The notes: a model not told the origin generated them from the letters alone. A stretch of DNA of 64,000 nucleotides from Steromphala cineraria (GCA_916613615.1 OU744731.1:15134726-15198725); one strand, 5' to 3'. Numbered from the stretch's first letter, positions 29,701-44,700 are shown. A program made the numbers and translations.

Positions 29701-32700
29701 CCAGAATGCCATCTTACCGATTTCCTGATTAGATACATAAATTTGACTTTCGTGCAAGATGAAATACCTCTTATCTTAAAGAATAAATATCGTACCTGCA
29801 GAAATTATCCTCCGTCACTTTCCCGATGTTTTCTGGTTTGAATTGACGACAATTATACTTGAAGAGGTAGTAAATAGAGAAGGAGTCCTCACAGTTGTCA
29901 TGAAGTCCTCGGTTTCTAATGTAGTCCAGATCTTCCACTAAAGCAGAGAAGCATACATAGGGGGTTTATCTATGTTACTTTCACTGGCATAGAATTTTAA
30001 AGTCAAGTACATGTAAGTAAAAAGTTTATATGGATATAAGTACAAATGACTCATTGCTGGCATATGACAATACATTTTCTCGAAATAATCAAATGTTATT
30101 CTGAGGGTACATGTCGCTGCAATCTAGATACATTTAGATTGATAGTTCAGTTTTTTGTTCATACTGTCCATCAAATCTGTTGATCTAAGTTCATTGTTTC
30201 GATAGAGGTTCATGTACTGTTTGATACCATAACATGTAATCCACCTTTCTCAAAAGATTGTATGTTCCGATTACGATGTTTTTCTTTGTGCCTTCTTGTA
30301 TCGTCTTGAAGCATAAGCAGTGTATAAAATAGATTGGAAATCTAGTCTGTCCTGAAAATTCATTGGTCAATTCCTTTGGGAAATTTAAGAAAAAAATTGA
30401 AAAGTTACCAGTCCTGACCAAAAAGTTACCAGTCCTGACCAAAAAGTAACCAGTCCTGGCAAAAAGTAGCCAGTTCAAGGACTGGCTGACGGGCAATATT
30501 TTAAACACTTGCATAAGCGGTTGAATTCTCATTTTAATAAAATTAACAAGCATGTATAATATTGAAAAAGAACTGATTAACAGTTTGTTGTGAAATGTAC
30601 ATGTTGCATAAAGTCCATATGTCAATACCTTGTGGACAATCGTTGAAGTCGAAATAGGACATGCCGAAGAAATCTGGATTTTTCTTATTCACAGTTACGA
30701 GGTTGTCAACAGTGCAAGCATAGCCATGGTAGTTTGCTGCTACTGTCAAGCATCTCATTGTATCAGCATATATGCTGAAAAGAAAAGATCTTATTGATTA
30801 TTTTATCAATGGTAAAATTACACGGTTACCTATAGCCGTCTAGAAAAAATAAAGTTTAAATGACAATAATATTCATTACGTCTTTAACGTATACAATCGT
30901 TATGTGTACACAACGACGAACTTCTAAAAGGCAGAACCTAATGTAAATATGACATCAGTAGTTTAAATGGCACATTTACAATATTTTTTTACGGGTAAAA
31001 CATTTACTTTTCATTACAGAACGGACATGTATAAATGTTTGTCTGTCAGAGATTCTTAAATGCATATATAAGAAAAGGGAATGGGGCATAAAAACAAAAA
31101 TGAACAAACAAACAAAAAGTGTTAAAATGTATAATACGGCTATTAGAGTAGGCATGAAGGGCCAAAAATGAACATCTGGATCAGAAGAACATTCGGGGCT
31201 TAGAGGTGAATGAGTTATTGTTTAGTGCCGCTTGGGTAACATTTCAGCCATTAGCGTTGTGTTGGAGCATAGTAACAGAAAATGGGACAAAGGAAAATTA
31301 AGAGGAAAAAGGTGTAAGACAACAGGAAGATAAAGATAATCCTACCCGCAAGCCTCTGGAGTGTCCCATGATTCACTGAGGGCAGTTAGACTCCAGTGGC
31401 AATATTGAGGAAACTTGCGGTATTCTTCTGAATCGTGAGGGGGACACGCATGCACAGCCTCGGGTAACTTGTCGCCAACAGGCGCTGGAAAAAACAAAGT
31501 TTCGTTGAAGGCATCAACATCAATTTCATGCATCCGATTTACCATTTTCATAATGATACGATGATAGATTTTTATGCATCTATTAAAAAAGAAAAATATA
31601 AAATCAGCAATGCAATTCCTAGTATTGTATAGGCGAAAGGTCATATTAGAGCCAAACAGTGAAGACGTTTATTCATGTTCCGATATTGAATAGTATCGTG
31701 TTTAATTGTTCTACCGGTATTATTTCAACTAATTGTATGTCATAAAACATTGATACTAAAAAAGAGGAAAATATCGAAATCACAACAAGCACAATAACTT
31801 CCTTTGTCATTATATCACCCTTTAATTGCTCTTTCGGATGTCCACACTACAATAAAACTATGAAAACAAATTTTCTTGCTTGAAACCAAACTGAGTTATT
31901 AGGGGTGACTTTAAGAAATTGTTTCGTTTGATTAGGTTTCCAAGATTCCGAAAGTTTATTTGAGGCATAGTCTGTTTTAAATCATCTCTCAGATGTTTAT
32001 TTCCAATTTGACAGTTGAATAAACATAAACTTACCATCTTTCTCTATTTCACAGTTCGAAAAGTTGTATGACGGATAGGCCTCAGTGATGACATCTGCTT
32101 TGTGGATGAGAGATTCTTTGAGAGCTCGTTTGCAACAGTGATGAGCGGAACCAGCCAATTTAACTTTCAAACAACCATCAACTTGATCCAAACCCCTGTT
32201 TGAATAACAGAAGATCATACGTCTTAACTAGGTAAATCAATGGCATTTTAATTACAACAACACAATTTTGAAGAACTTATAGCAACATAAAATACTCATA
32301 TTTGCAACCTTTTACATTGGTGTCGGGACAATAATACAAACTCTGAAAGGTAAACTTAAGCATGATCATCTTTAAAAAAAACTTTGTTTTCATAAAGAAA
32401 TGTAACGAAGCGTTCATAAAATCAAAATCATGCATAATTGCATCACAGACAATGAAAGGCTCTCAGAGTTTAAGTCAGTGCATAGTGAGTGAGCTATTGT
32501 ATAATGCTGCTTGCATTATATTAGCCATTACAGCGGCGTAAGTCATTTAATAGAGCTTGGCGTTGAAACTGAGAGACCTTGTGTGCCTTTGGATTTAGTT
32601 CGTTGGTCGTTCTTAATACGTACATGCAAGTTGTATCGTCAACGTCAGGCATACACATGCTGTTAGCCATTGCAACAAGAAGATCTCCATTCTCACATAA

Positions 32701-35700
32701 TGGCTTCTGTTTTGCTAACTCAGCCATCGCGTCTGTAATCATAAAGATGTGGGTAAATCATTATGCGCTAAATTTCAAGCAGGTGTAATGACAATCTTAT
32801 TTTCTTCTCTGTGAGAGTATGCAAAAAAACTGCCAGCTTGTGCTCTTTTAATGTTATCTACAAATTATGACATTGCCTTGACATCCAAACAGGATACAGA
32901 AATACTGCTCGGTGAATTAAGGCAGGCAATTTTTCTGTACCGTTTATTATAACAGTATTAATCAAGTGTAGATGTTACAGACGTGAAGCAAGAAGAAGGC
33001 ATCTTCTCTGATAAAAAATTTGATACTGAATATTTTTGCATAAAAGTAACATTTAATTTCCACAAATATACAAAATAGCATCGAAATCAATGTTTCCATC
33101 AGAGTGTAAATTGTGTACGGTAAAATTAACAGAAATTAATTTGCTTTCTCATTTGAATGAATAACTGACATCAATAAAGACTTCGATAAAAGGTTTGTTT
33201 TCGTCAGTGGGGAGTCAATAACTGTGAGATAATCCATCAATCGTTATAGAAAGCTTTCTTTACAACCTCAATTTTTGGGAATATAAACATAAAAACTACA
33301 ATAATCGATTTTAATAAAAAAAATTGTACTAGATATTATTCCTAATTTCATTTTATCGCGGCATTATTTTCGATACACTTACTTGTACCACATGTAGATT
33401 CAAAGTCGAGATGATCAATCTTCATGACAAGGGGCACATAGCTGGAGATAGCTTGGTGATAGTCTGCCATATTACACTTATCTTCGTACATCTCGCCCTT
33501 CACTTCTAGACATCGTAGTCCCTCCACATACAGACTGAAAACAATACTTATACTCAGCAAAACAAGTCATGAACCACCTCTATTTTCAATATCTCATATT
33601 TTAAAATTCAGATATTGATCAATAATATCCACGTCAATTTCAATATTTGAAAATAGTTTATACCTGAAAGGGGTAGTAGCACGTTTTAAGTGGGATTATA
33701 AGTGCTGTCAGGAAAATAAAAATCAATTGTTCCAATTAAAAGTCAATGTATTACCTAAATGAAGAAGTAATAAATCAAATAAATAATGTCAGTTCTGACA
33801 TGCAATTCATTTCTTACACAAAATGAATTTAAGGTGTTCACACCAAAATAGCCGATGTCAATGGTCAATGGACTTTATGTTATTTTTTATTATCTGTTCT
33901 CTGACAATGGGTGATTGGTTTATGTGATGAGATTTAAACACTTTCAAAATAATACATTTAACATTAACGTACAATTATCAGTGAAAAATGGAACATATAA
34001 CATTTTCAAAAAAACAGCTACCGACTCTTTAAGTTATGAATGTCAAGTTTATTCAAATATTGCAATAATTGACAACTGAGACATTTCATCAGTCACATTT
34101 TACCACTATGACTTTCTTTTACTTTTCTCCATTGATCACAAAGGACAGGTATATTAATATTTTTTAAGACCTGCATATAGCATTTCGCATCTCTGAACTG
34201 TTAATAATGCTTATACAAGATTTCTCTTTTCAAATTGTTGTTGTCAAATCCTTACTTTGAGAATTAGGTTCACTTCCTTTTTTTTCTTAAGAAATAATTA
34301 TTATGGTAATTATTGATAATAAAGCCTAAGGAAAAATACCGAAATACCACTTTCATTATTAATACATATTACATATCACCTAAGGAGCATATGAAATGCA
34401 ATATCTATAAAAACATAAATCCAAACTGACCCGCATTTGGAATCCTTGGTAATCTTATCACTCATCCACATTTCTTCAGTCGCGTAGCTCATACAGTTGA
34501 ATGTACTTGGCTTGCCTTGCAGGTCAGAATTGTCACCAGTTGTTGGGTCCGTATATTCACCATGGCCTTCATTTGCCGACGAATCTCCAAGTAGGGATGG
34601 GCAGAATTTCACTTCTGTAATCAAACATAACATAGGAGAAATGAAGCAGCAGTATATACTGTCTCTCTATCAACCTTGATACATAGAAGCTTATAGTAGA
34701 CAAGTTATGGCTTTTATTTCCACAAGTCAATCATCCTGCTACTTCAGCCTGTGTATTTTTATAATCTTCATCCATACCCTGATACCTTTGTAAACAAAAG
34801 CCTCTTGTCGCTCTTTACATAACCACCTCAACTTAATCAACAATCGGTGGTCCCTGGGTAAGAGAAAGATGATTCCTTGAATAACATTTCACTAGCTGAA
34901 AACAAGAGTAAAATGCTACATGGCTTTCTTTATATCATCCCTAATTAATTTTGTTGGAAACATAAACATAACAATTACAATAATCATTTTAAGAAAGATG
35001 TTTGGTACTAGATATTATTCATAATTTCTTTCTATCGTGGCATTATTTTCGATACACTCCGGAGCCATTAAATAGGTTCCTTGAATAACATTTTATTAGC
35101 TGAAAACAAGAGTAAAATGCTACCTATAGTGATGAAATACAACCTGTTCACTACGCGAGATACTTTGGCTCAATATTCATTAGTGAATGGTTGGAGCTAT
35201 GCGTAAGTAAATACGCTGATTTAGCAAGACGAAAAGCAGTTTGGAATTATTCTCAGGGAACTGTTACAAAATTGTTTTGTTCCAAGTGTTTTAGGGAAAT
35301 GTAATAATGAGAAATCGTTGGAATATTCCATCAATCTAATGGCAAAATGAGTGATTGTAATAATTGACCAACCTTTACATTGATGTACACCCAAGTCAGG
35401 TCGGCGATCATTAATTGCGTCAATTTCATCCTTAATTCCTTCAGCAAGTTCAAAGACATCACAATGCACTCCGAAATAGTCTCTTAACAAAGACTTTGCT
35501 GTCTTGGGCAGAACGCTGAAAATACAATTGTCATAATCATGTATCAAAGTTTACTATGAGTATAATTTGTACTCTCAAGTCTCTCCGATTCATATTTTTA
35601 GGAACATTAATGACATACCGGTAAACCTCACCTGTAAAATACAACAGAAACACATTGCAGCAAACAAAGATATATAACTAAGGTGTTTTACTTTAGAATA

Positions 35701-38700
35701 GACGCTTCAAATATATACAATTATAATTTTAATATTGCAAATCTCAAACAATATTCGGCCAATGCATTTGAAAATCTTATGAATATATTGGAAAACTCGT
35801 ACATCTGTCTTAAAACTGTAGGTAAGCAAATGAATTATTTACTATTTTGTTTTCAATGTACAGAAACATTTCTGTGAATTTTATCAATCTCTGCAATATT
35901 CCTTTTAGATTGTTTTGTGGAAGAAACAAAGACATGCCATTTGAGTGATACAAACACAGATGTATTATTAATTAAAAGATTTGTTTATTTGTTTGTCAAA
36001 ATGTTAGAACTGTATATCATCATATTCTTTGCTTGAAATATTAATCCCATAATTAGTTGAGAGGAAGTAATGCCTTACTAGCACTTTGTAAAGTTGTCCA
36101 AAGGTTCCAGGAAGTTGCCGACCAAATCAAAGTATCTGGTGAGAATCTGTGACACTGCCTCTGGTTCCTGGCAGATGTCGCTGTCTTCAGGAAGTTCCGC
36201 AGACTGGTATGCAGCTGATTAAAATACAACATATATTTTTATCAAGAAAAACCTGTAGTTTGACTTTGTACAAAATATGCTATTAAACTACCGGTATTGC
36301 TTTCAGGAAAATGTTGAGTATGATCTAAAATCCTTCAAGGTGAGGTTCCACATTGTATATTGTATTTAGTCAAATATGTCAAGCTTTATAACAGGTTAAA
36401 CTTTATCAAAAAGTAGCATTTTGTTCTCAAATTAACCATTGTGATGGTTTTCAGGTAGTGGTAGTGACAGGTTATAAGTAAATAAACAGGTTAACAAACA
36501 AGAAAATAATTTTGTAAATGATACAGCATACTCAAAGACAATTATGAGTTGTTAGTGATGACAATTTCAAATCTCTAGTTTACAATTTCAAATCTCTAGT
36601 TTACAATTTCAAATCTCTAGTTTACAATTTCATATCTCTAGTCTACAAGCAAATACGACGTTTTTAATCCACATTGTTAATAAGGTAGTTCTAAAATCAT
36701 GATTGGAAATAAGTTCTGTGAAACAAGATTTGTTTCATTTTAGGGATGAACATTTAAGTTACAGGTTACAGTTCAACAGTAAAGGAGACCAGGGCAAAGC
36801 GCGCCCTCTAACATATCTAACATATGGCCAAATATCGTTACGGTTGGTACATGTACATTTCTTTCATCTACGAAAGTGTTAATAATGTAGGTTATTGAAT
36901 ATCAAAACCAGTAACAAATAGAACAAAAGAAGAATTGAATTGGTTATATGGACAAATTAAAGAATTCATATCATCTATTTTGTGTCGAACTTGGCAGAAC
37001 GGCATAAATTGCTTATCGTTTAGGGTTGAACAGTAATATACAATGAATTATATTTTCATGTTTTAAAAAAACAACAGAAAAAAAATGTTTTTGACGTATA
37101 ACCCCACTAAAAGTGCAATAGTTATTTTTAGTAAAAGAAAATCCAATAATATCAAATCTCAATATCGCCTTGGTGAAACACCAATCCCTCAATCTGAATC
37201 AACTACATATGGCGGTGTTCTACTTACTGAACATCTATCAACAAAAGCAAGAATAGATAAGTATTGTCAGAAAGCAAGACAAAATGTCAACTCCCTCAGA
37301 TCTGTAGGACTAAATGCTTCTCAGCTTCATCCATTTACAAGTGTCAAAATATGGCTGAGAATGGTACTAACAACAAGTCTTTATGGTTGTGAGATTTTAC
37401 CCTATATTAGAGGTCAACAAGCAAATGCACTTGAACTTACGCAACGTTATTTTGCTCGTATTGTACAGGGGCTTGATAACAGATCATCAACATACTCTAC
37501 TATTGCAAATTTGGGATTGTGGTCGCTTGTTGGCTATATTGATAAATGTAAACTCACATTCTTTGGACGCTTATGCAAACTTTCCTGTAACAACTTTGCA
37601 AAAAACATATTCTGTGCAGCAATAACAGCATCTTCAAAATCGCCCTCAATCTGTGATGATCTCCTATCAATACTCTCAAAATATGACTTATGTATATATA
37701 TAAACAAATATGTTACAGAAGGTGTGTTCCCTTCGAAACAAGAATGGCGCAAAATTGTAAATACATCTGTACATAACTATGAAGAACACTCATGGCAAAT
37801 GCAAACATCTTTTAATGCAAATATGAAGCTTTATGGACGTGTTCACAATAAGTTAACTCGCCATATTCTTTGGCAGTTAGCGTACTTATATCCCAACTAC
37901 AAAACTGCCCTACAACTATGCATTAAAATCTCCTCACGTGAAAAAATATCTAAGGAATGCAGCTTATGTAATAAACACACTTACGACTATGATTTTCATA
38001 TAATGCTACATTGTGAGCACCTAAATCCTGACAGAAATGCATTTTTTTTATTTATGATTGATCTTCTCGAAGTAGATGTTTATGTTGCTTTCGAAATGCT
38101 GGATGAGCTTGACATGCTAGCCTTCCTGTTTGGAGGTGAAACTGATTTCAATAAATATATTGATCATACCACATGGGAAACCATTATTTTACAATTTTCA
38201 TTATATGTATCAAGTTTGAAACGCCACCTACTACAATATCACAATGAATAATGAATTTTATGCGTGCAAAGCAAATATTACTTCAACATTGTCCATTATT
38301 TCCAGATATAATATAAACTCAATGTATATACATGTATATATATTTATCATTGTGTCTTGATTCATGTATTTGTATCAAATATAAATGTATGTTTTTGATC
38401 TTCGGTTAAAAACTGGAGGAAATAAAGAATCTCTCTCTCTCTCTCTATGCGTCTGGTGGGCACCCCGACATATGCAGAATGCATCTTGCACACTATTTCT
38501 AATACTTGTCAGATAGACTGTTACATGGCACGTGCTTTTTCAATCTACCATTTCGGCATAAGGATATATTTACATAAATACATTTTGATTAAGGGGGCGC
38601 GCTTTGCCCTGTAGTTTGGGGCAAAGTGGTCAATCCCCTGGGCGCGTACCCCCATTCGAAAAAGCAATACAGAATGTAATAGATATTACACACCAAAAAT

Positions 38701-41700
38701 CAGCCAATACAAATCAAAAGCTATCATCTTGATAATGCAAGGCAACTATCGAACCAATATGAAGGATATAATTAACATAGAAGTTGGCAATATATGCAAG
38801 GATGCGTAAAATATTTCTTAACATGTCAAAAACCTACATGTTCAACATTCTCAATGGCCAAATATCGTTACGGTTGGTACATGTACATTTCTTTCATCTA
38901 CGAAAGTGTTAATAATGTAGGTTATTGAATATCAAAACCAGTAACAAATAGAACAAAAGAAGAATTGAATTGGTTATATGGACAAATTAAAGAATTCATA
39001 TCATCTATTTTGTGTCGAACTTGGCAGAACGGCATAAATTGCTTATCGTTTAGGGTTGAACAGTAATATACAATGAATTATATTTTCATGTTTAAAAAAA
39101 CAACAGAAAAAAAATGTTTTGGTAACTGTTACTTGTCGTCATTCTTTAACAAACAAAACCCTTTAAGTAAAATGGTATATTTCATTTTTATAAAATACAG
39201 CAGAATGCTGATATGAAAATGATAGTTCTCCTTTACACTTTTTGCTTAAGAAATGTAAAATAATAACTTTGAAACCAATATGTTAACCAAAATGATATGT
39301 TTATAACACACGGGGCAAAGCGCTCCCCTCGGCGCGTTTTGCCCCATCAAGGGTAGCATTTGTTAAGAACATCACAGAAAGTCATTAAAGCAAGTAATTA
39401 CAAATTTATTTATTCAATGAATTAATGATACCAATTCATGTTACATGTGCACGAGAGTTCAATGTTCCGTTTTGTATTTTTATGAAATATTTGAATTTGA
39501 GACATATCCGTTCCTTATAGTAAAATCGCGATTTTTCGAATATTTAAAATTCTGCGTCCACAACTCATGCATATGATTCCAGCGTTGGTCACAACGCTTC
39601 ATTGCGGTTGCTTTCATTCGTTGGTTATGATAAATTACTCCATTTGTCGGTAGGTTTGAAGAAATAACGCGTGGTCACTTTGCCCCGGGGGCGCGCTTTG
39701 CCCTGGTCTCCCCTACATATCAAAGTGCGAAGTCAGTTCAGTGGGAAGCGCTTGTAAAATCTCGAAAAACGTCAGCGCAGTAACTAGAGTATTGTGTATA
39801 ACAACTCACCATTACAATCTGATATCCCAGCAAGAGCACTTTCCTGTTCAGGGTCCATGGTTGTGGTGATGTAGTTGGTGTATGATTGACTTATCTGTTT
39901 GAGGCTACATGGACTATCCTTCTTTCCTTTCATTGTCCGCATGATGCAGTTAATTCCTTCTCCATAGATTACTAGATCCGCAGCACTGTAAAAGGGCACA
40001 AATCTTCACATATGCTAGGTATAATAATGAGTAAATTGCAAATGAGGGTAACAATTTTCGAATACCATTACCAATAAATATTGTCAGCAAAAGGCCTTAA
40101 GATAACAATCAAAGTAAGTTTAAGTAACAGTCAAGGATTCTTTTCATTCTGCTTAGGTGATGGGCCATTTTTCTCCTTAAATCATGAGATGAGGTGAGGT
40201 GATGTGGTGTTTTAACGCCGCTTTCAAGAATATTTCACTTTTATCGCGGCTGCAAGTATTTTTGCAGGGAGAAAGCCCGCAACACTATTGTGGCTATGCA
40301 TTGCGGTGAAACCTGCGAGCATCGGCTGGAAATAAAAACCATTGGTGGTACTGCACTAAAAATTCAGTGTAGCATTGCACCCAAACCTGACTGCGTGTAC
40401 AACAGTTTTCTACTGCAGACAAAGTTGCCGAACCACGGACCTCCTGATCGGAAGCCAAACACGCTAACCACTGTGCTATCCTACCCTCTTAATCATGAGA
40501 TCTTCAGTGGTGAAAATATGCAGCAATGAAAATCTGTTGTTAGTTCTCCATCTACACTGTAGCTATTCACTCTGCTTCATCCCATTGTAAGTCATTTCAG
40601 AATGTGCCATGCCATCTTTCAAACTATCTATTGGTGAATTGTTGGGAAAATGGAATTGTGCTGTTTAGTTACCATAGCAATTAAGGTCCCTTCATAGATG
40701 TCTGTATTTGATATTTAAAAAGGTTCACATATAGATAAACATCACAATACATCACCTGCATGTGTCCGGGTCAGGTGATAGTGACATTCCTGCTCCATGA
40801 AAACACTTCATCCTGTCTCCAAACGTGTCCATGTCAGACACCTCTAGACACTCATCATCAGTGAGTCCTTCAAGTTGACCTGGAAAAGTCAAATTTCGCA
40901 GAATGCTTATTTTTTCTATGAACATTAAACCATTATATGAATAGAAATGGTAGAACATAACAGTATTGCTATTAACAAGAGGAGGATTAAGTAGGCTGAA
41001 CTTTTTTATCTGATCTGAAAAAGGTAAACTAAACTTTCTGGAATTACTGACCATAATGACCATATGATAAATGATACATTTTCTTTTCTTTACCATGTAA
41101 TTTAGCATATTAGAAATGTTCCAATTCACCATGTGCACTAGCCTATGAATTAGGCAAATGATTGTGTTTTTGGCCTATGGCCTTTTACTAAATAGATCTG
41201 TCTGTGTACATTTCATGTAGGAAAGAAGTAAAACATTCCAAAATTATGTGATTCTTACTTTATCAAGTACTCATGAATATGTAAACAATTCTATCCTTCT
41301 TTAAATTGATATTGAAATATTACTAAATGCTATGTATGTTTCAATTTGCTATGGAATTGTCAAATCAAATTGCTCAATCTAAAAGTATTCAATTAAGCTT
41401 TAAATTGCGTCAAATTTGATAAAGAGAGATGAACATTATCATATTTGATTTGATTTTAACATTTAATTGATACTGAAATCTGTAGGAAATAAGGAAACAA
41501 TGCATGAATTCTTTTAATACATGGTACTTTCTTACTTTCTTATTAAACAAATATTACATCTGTTAATCAATGTTTTTTTATGTTTTGCATCACATGTGTC
41601 GTTTGTGCTATGAATTAACAATAATTGAAATTGCTCAAAATTGCTTTCTTAATTATTCATGAATGATTTCATGACACTTTACTATTACTAGCGTATCTGT

Positions 41701-44700
41701 CGTGGAAATTATATACGGTAGCCTATAAATTAACTATGTAGTCAGTTTGGTCAAACTTGCAACTCAAACTTCCAACTCTAAGAATTAAGTATACATAAAT
41801 CATATTACCAATGCATTCAGTGATTCCGTCCTCTCCGGTTGTCTTCATGAATTCGGCAAAATCTCCCATGGTGCACTTGGTTTTCAGGAAGTTTGAAGCG
41901 TCCATGAAACACCTAGCCTGTCCGAACACATGCCTGAAAGAAAATAGCGATGTTACAAAATCTAGAACCTATTTAAGTGCTGTGTAATTGTAATTCATTA
42001 GTTGCAATACGTTACTTCTGACTAATTAAGAATTTCAAGGCATGGTGGCCAGTTAAAATGATTTTGTATCTTTTTACAGTTTGGTTTTATCCAGATAAAT
42101 AGTCTTTTTTATTTTATTTATCGAACACAAACAACTTTGAAACAGACAGATGCATCTAGAGGTTAACTTCCGATATTTTCTTCAAAAAAGGCCATTTTAG
42201 AGTTGTATTCATTGAACCAGGGATGAGAGAATATTTTGCGTTACTTTTGCCCAAATAATAATATTTAAACTGCAAGCAGCAAAATATTCTGAAAACTAGG
42301 GTATCTTTTTTTTCTTTTCAGAGAGAGGCATTTCTAAAAGGAATAATTTTTCTTTTCAATAATGCCATTATGCCATACTCCTCTTCACCTATTTATTCGC
42401 GATATAGAATATTTGATTGTACTTAATACCTGCAATAATGAGTTTTTAAATAGCAAGCAGATTGAAGCATTTTATAAAAAAAGATCACTTCTCTTTTCCA
42501 ATATGTCATTCTTACCAAATGGTTGATAATCTCGTATGGATTGATACAGGGATCAGAGAATTGATTATATATATATTTACTTACACGCATGGTTCACCTT
42601 CAACAGGTTGGAATTTCTCTGAAGGACAGTGATTGTTCAACACAAAGATGTTGTAATGATCACTAACACACTTGTCATCAGATGTGATTTCAGGGGGAGC
42701 TGAAAAACAACCATATTTAACATATCTGCACTCATGTTTCAACATACCACTTAGAAACAAAAGATGAATTATGGTATTCATTTTAAGTGACATTTTAATT
42801 GAAATTTCTGCTATATATTTATGTAGCAACGTCATAATTAAATTCATTCAAAGCAAATAGGACTGATATGCTCCAAGCACTGACACATGCTATTAGATAT
42901 TGTTACATTTTAGTGAAAAACAATGATTTCTGCAAACTACCCTCAAAACCCTGAAAGTTTGCTGAATCCTAAGGGCTTACATTGGCGAACAAATGATAAT
43001 ATTTATATATATATATGTAGTTATTACTATTTTCATTTTCACCTGGTATTTTTGATAAATTAACATGATACATTATATATAGAATTTTCATTCGAAGATT
43101 TTTTTTATCTTTTTTAAAAAAGTAACTATCAAGTATCAATTTGTTGCAAAAAGATATTCACAATCGCCCTTCAAAAGCATCAAAGAGTATATATACCGTC
43201 ACATGAACCAGGGTCAAATCCTCCGAAGAATGCTCCCATTGCTTCAGCATTCATCTTTGCAGCTTCATAGAATGTGTCAATATCACATTCTGTTTTATCA
43301 GTGACAAAAACTAGACATTTTGCCAAATCGAAAAAGGCCCTGTTGAAAGATAACATAAAGACATGAATATTAAGTAAATAAATTCATACGCTCGATTTAT
43401 TTGCTTCAAAGATCCCGAAATAAAATGATTTTAACTATTTTTATAAACAAAAAAAAATTCTTTGCTTCAGTGCCTCATGATTGTATAATGGTTTGAAAAC
43501 ACACTCTTCTAAATGGGCAGTGACATATTTTAGGGTCAATATAAGGTGATATCGGGAAAATTTAAATAAATTGTCCAAATAGAAAGACAATGTATCTAAA
43601 CTAAATGAAGCAGTAATAAATTAATACATTTAGCATAAACGTACAATATCAGTGAACAATTTTGAATATAACATTTTCTAAAACATGCTACTCCTCTTTA
43701 GGGTGATGACTATAACGTTACTAATACCAGTCATCCAAAATCATACGGTGAAGCTTTCATAGTAATATAGACAGTCATAAGTTAGGAGGTCAGTATGTTA
43801 ATTTGCCCTTTTGAACTGATGATAAAATATTTGTGTTTTACTACTACAAAATCAATAACTATCCTAATAAACATTGGCCCGTCATATCAAAGCTTGTACC
43901 TCTGATAAATAACGTCCCCTTCTGTCGTTTATTTTTTTAATGAAAGCTTGTTTTTTTCAATAAATTACATTATCATCAACAAAATCGTACCATTAGCTAT
44001 TTACTCAAATGGAACTAATCATGTATACATAATAGTTATACATAACTTAAGTAACCCTCAAATTTCCCTTCCTGCATATGGAAATAATGAATAGGAACCG
44101 GAACTTTAAAGTGACTGTGTCAAGTTCCTTAGATGCACTAGTGTTTATAACGAAAAGTAAAACAAATGTTACGTATGTTGCACGTTTATTCAAAAACTTT
44201 TTTAATTTAGATTTTAAACTGATAATTGTACATTAAATTATACTAAATGAAGTATTTTGATAGGGTCATCAATCTTATAACTCAAACCAATCATTCATAG
44301 TCAGAGAACAAAAAAAAATGAAGGATTCGAATAAAGTTTATTTGCAGCCATTTTTGTATAAACATCTTTACCAAGAAGTCGGAATTGCATGGCTGAACCT
44401 AACATATTTGATTAAATACATTGTCTTTCAATTGGAACCATTTATTTCCAGTTTCCTGACATCACCTTATATTCCCCCAAAAACGGGCTACTGCCCTTTT
44501 AACCTCTTTTAACAAAGCGATTTCTTCAAGAACCTACCAAGTTCGGATAAGCTAACTTTACGTGAATCAATTTTCATAACTCAAATGATAGAAAGATGCC
44601 CAACAATAATGGAAGCATGCAGTTTTCACTTGATAATTCTACGACTACAAATAATCAGATTGATTATGAACATTTTGTACATGCAGTAACAAATATATTT

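Larger units (their letters stand above)
36782..39713. mobile_element. TIR DNA transposon with nested insertion, TA target duplication
   Basis: Left end aaggagaccagggcaaagcg and right end cgctttgccctggtctcccc are inverted, flanked by TA (36780-36781 and 39714-39715). Further gcgcgctttgccc-like segments occur near 38597 and 39318. Subtracting one 267-bp direct repeat and the sequence between the repeats leaves about 0.9 kb, near the 872 bp of the related element at 10945-11816. No transposase seen. It occupies the intron between exons 26 and 27. Confidence 0.75.

Noticed and set aside
30191..30625. 144-codon minus-strand frame containing repeated VRTGNF-like units
   Set aside because: Intronic; it starts inside an intron after exon 34, has no domain, and its repeats come from a short local duplication near 30415-30470.
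40430..40490. tRNA gene
   Set aside because: The tRNA-like head belongs to a SINE; box B is decayed and no cloverleaf can be completed.
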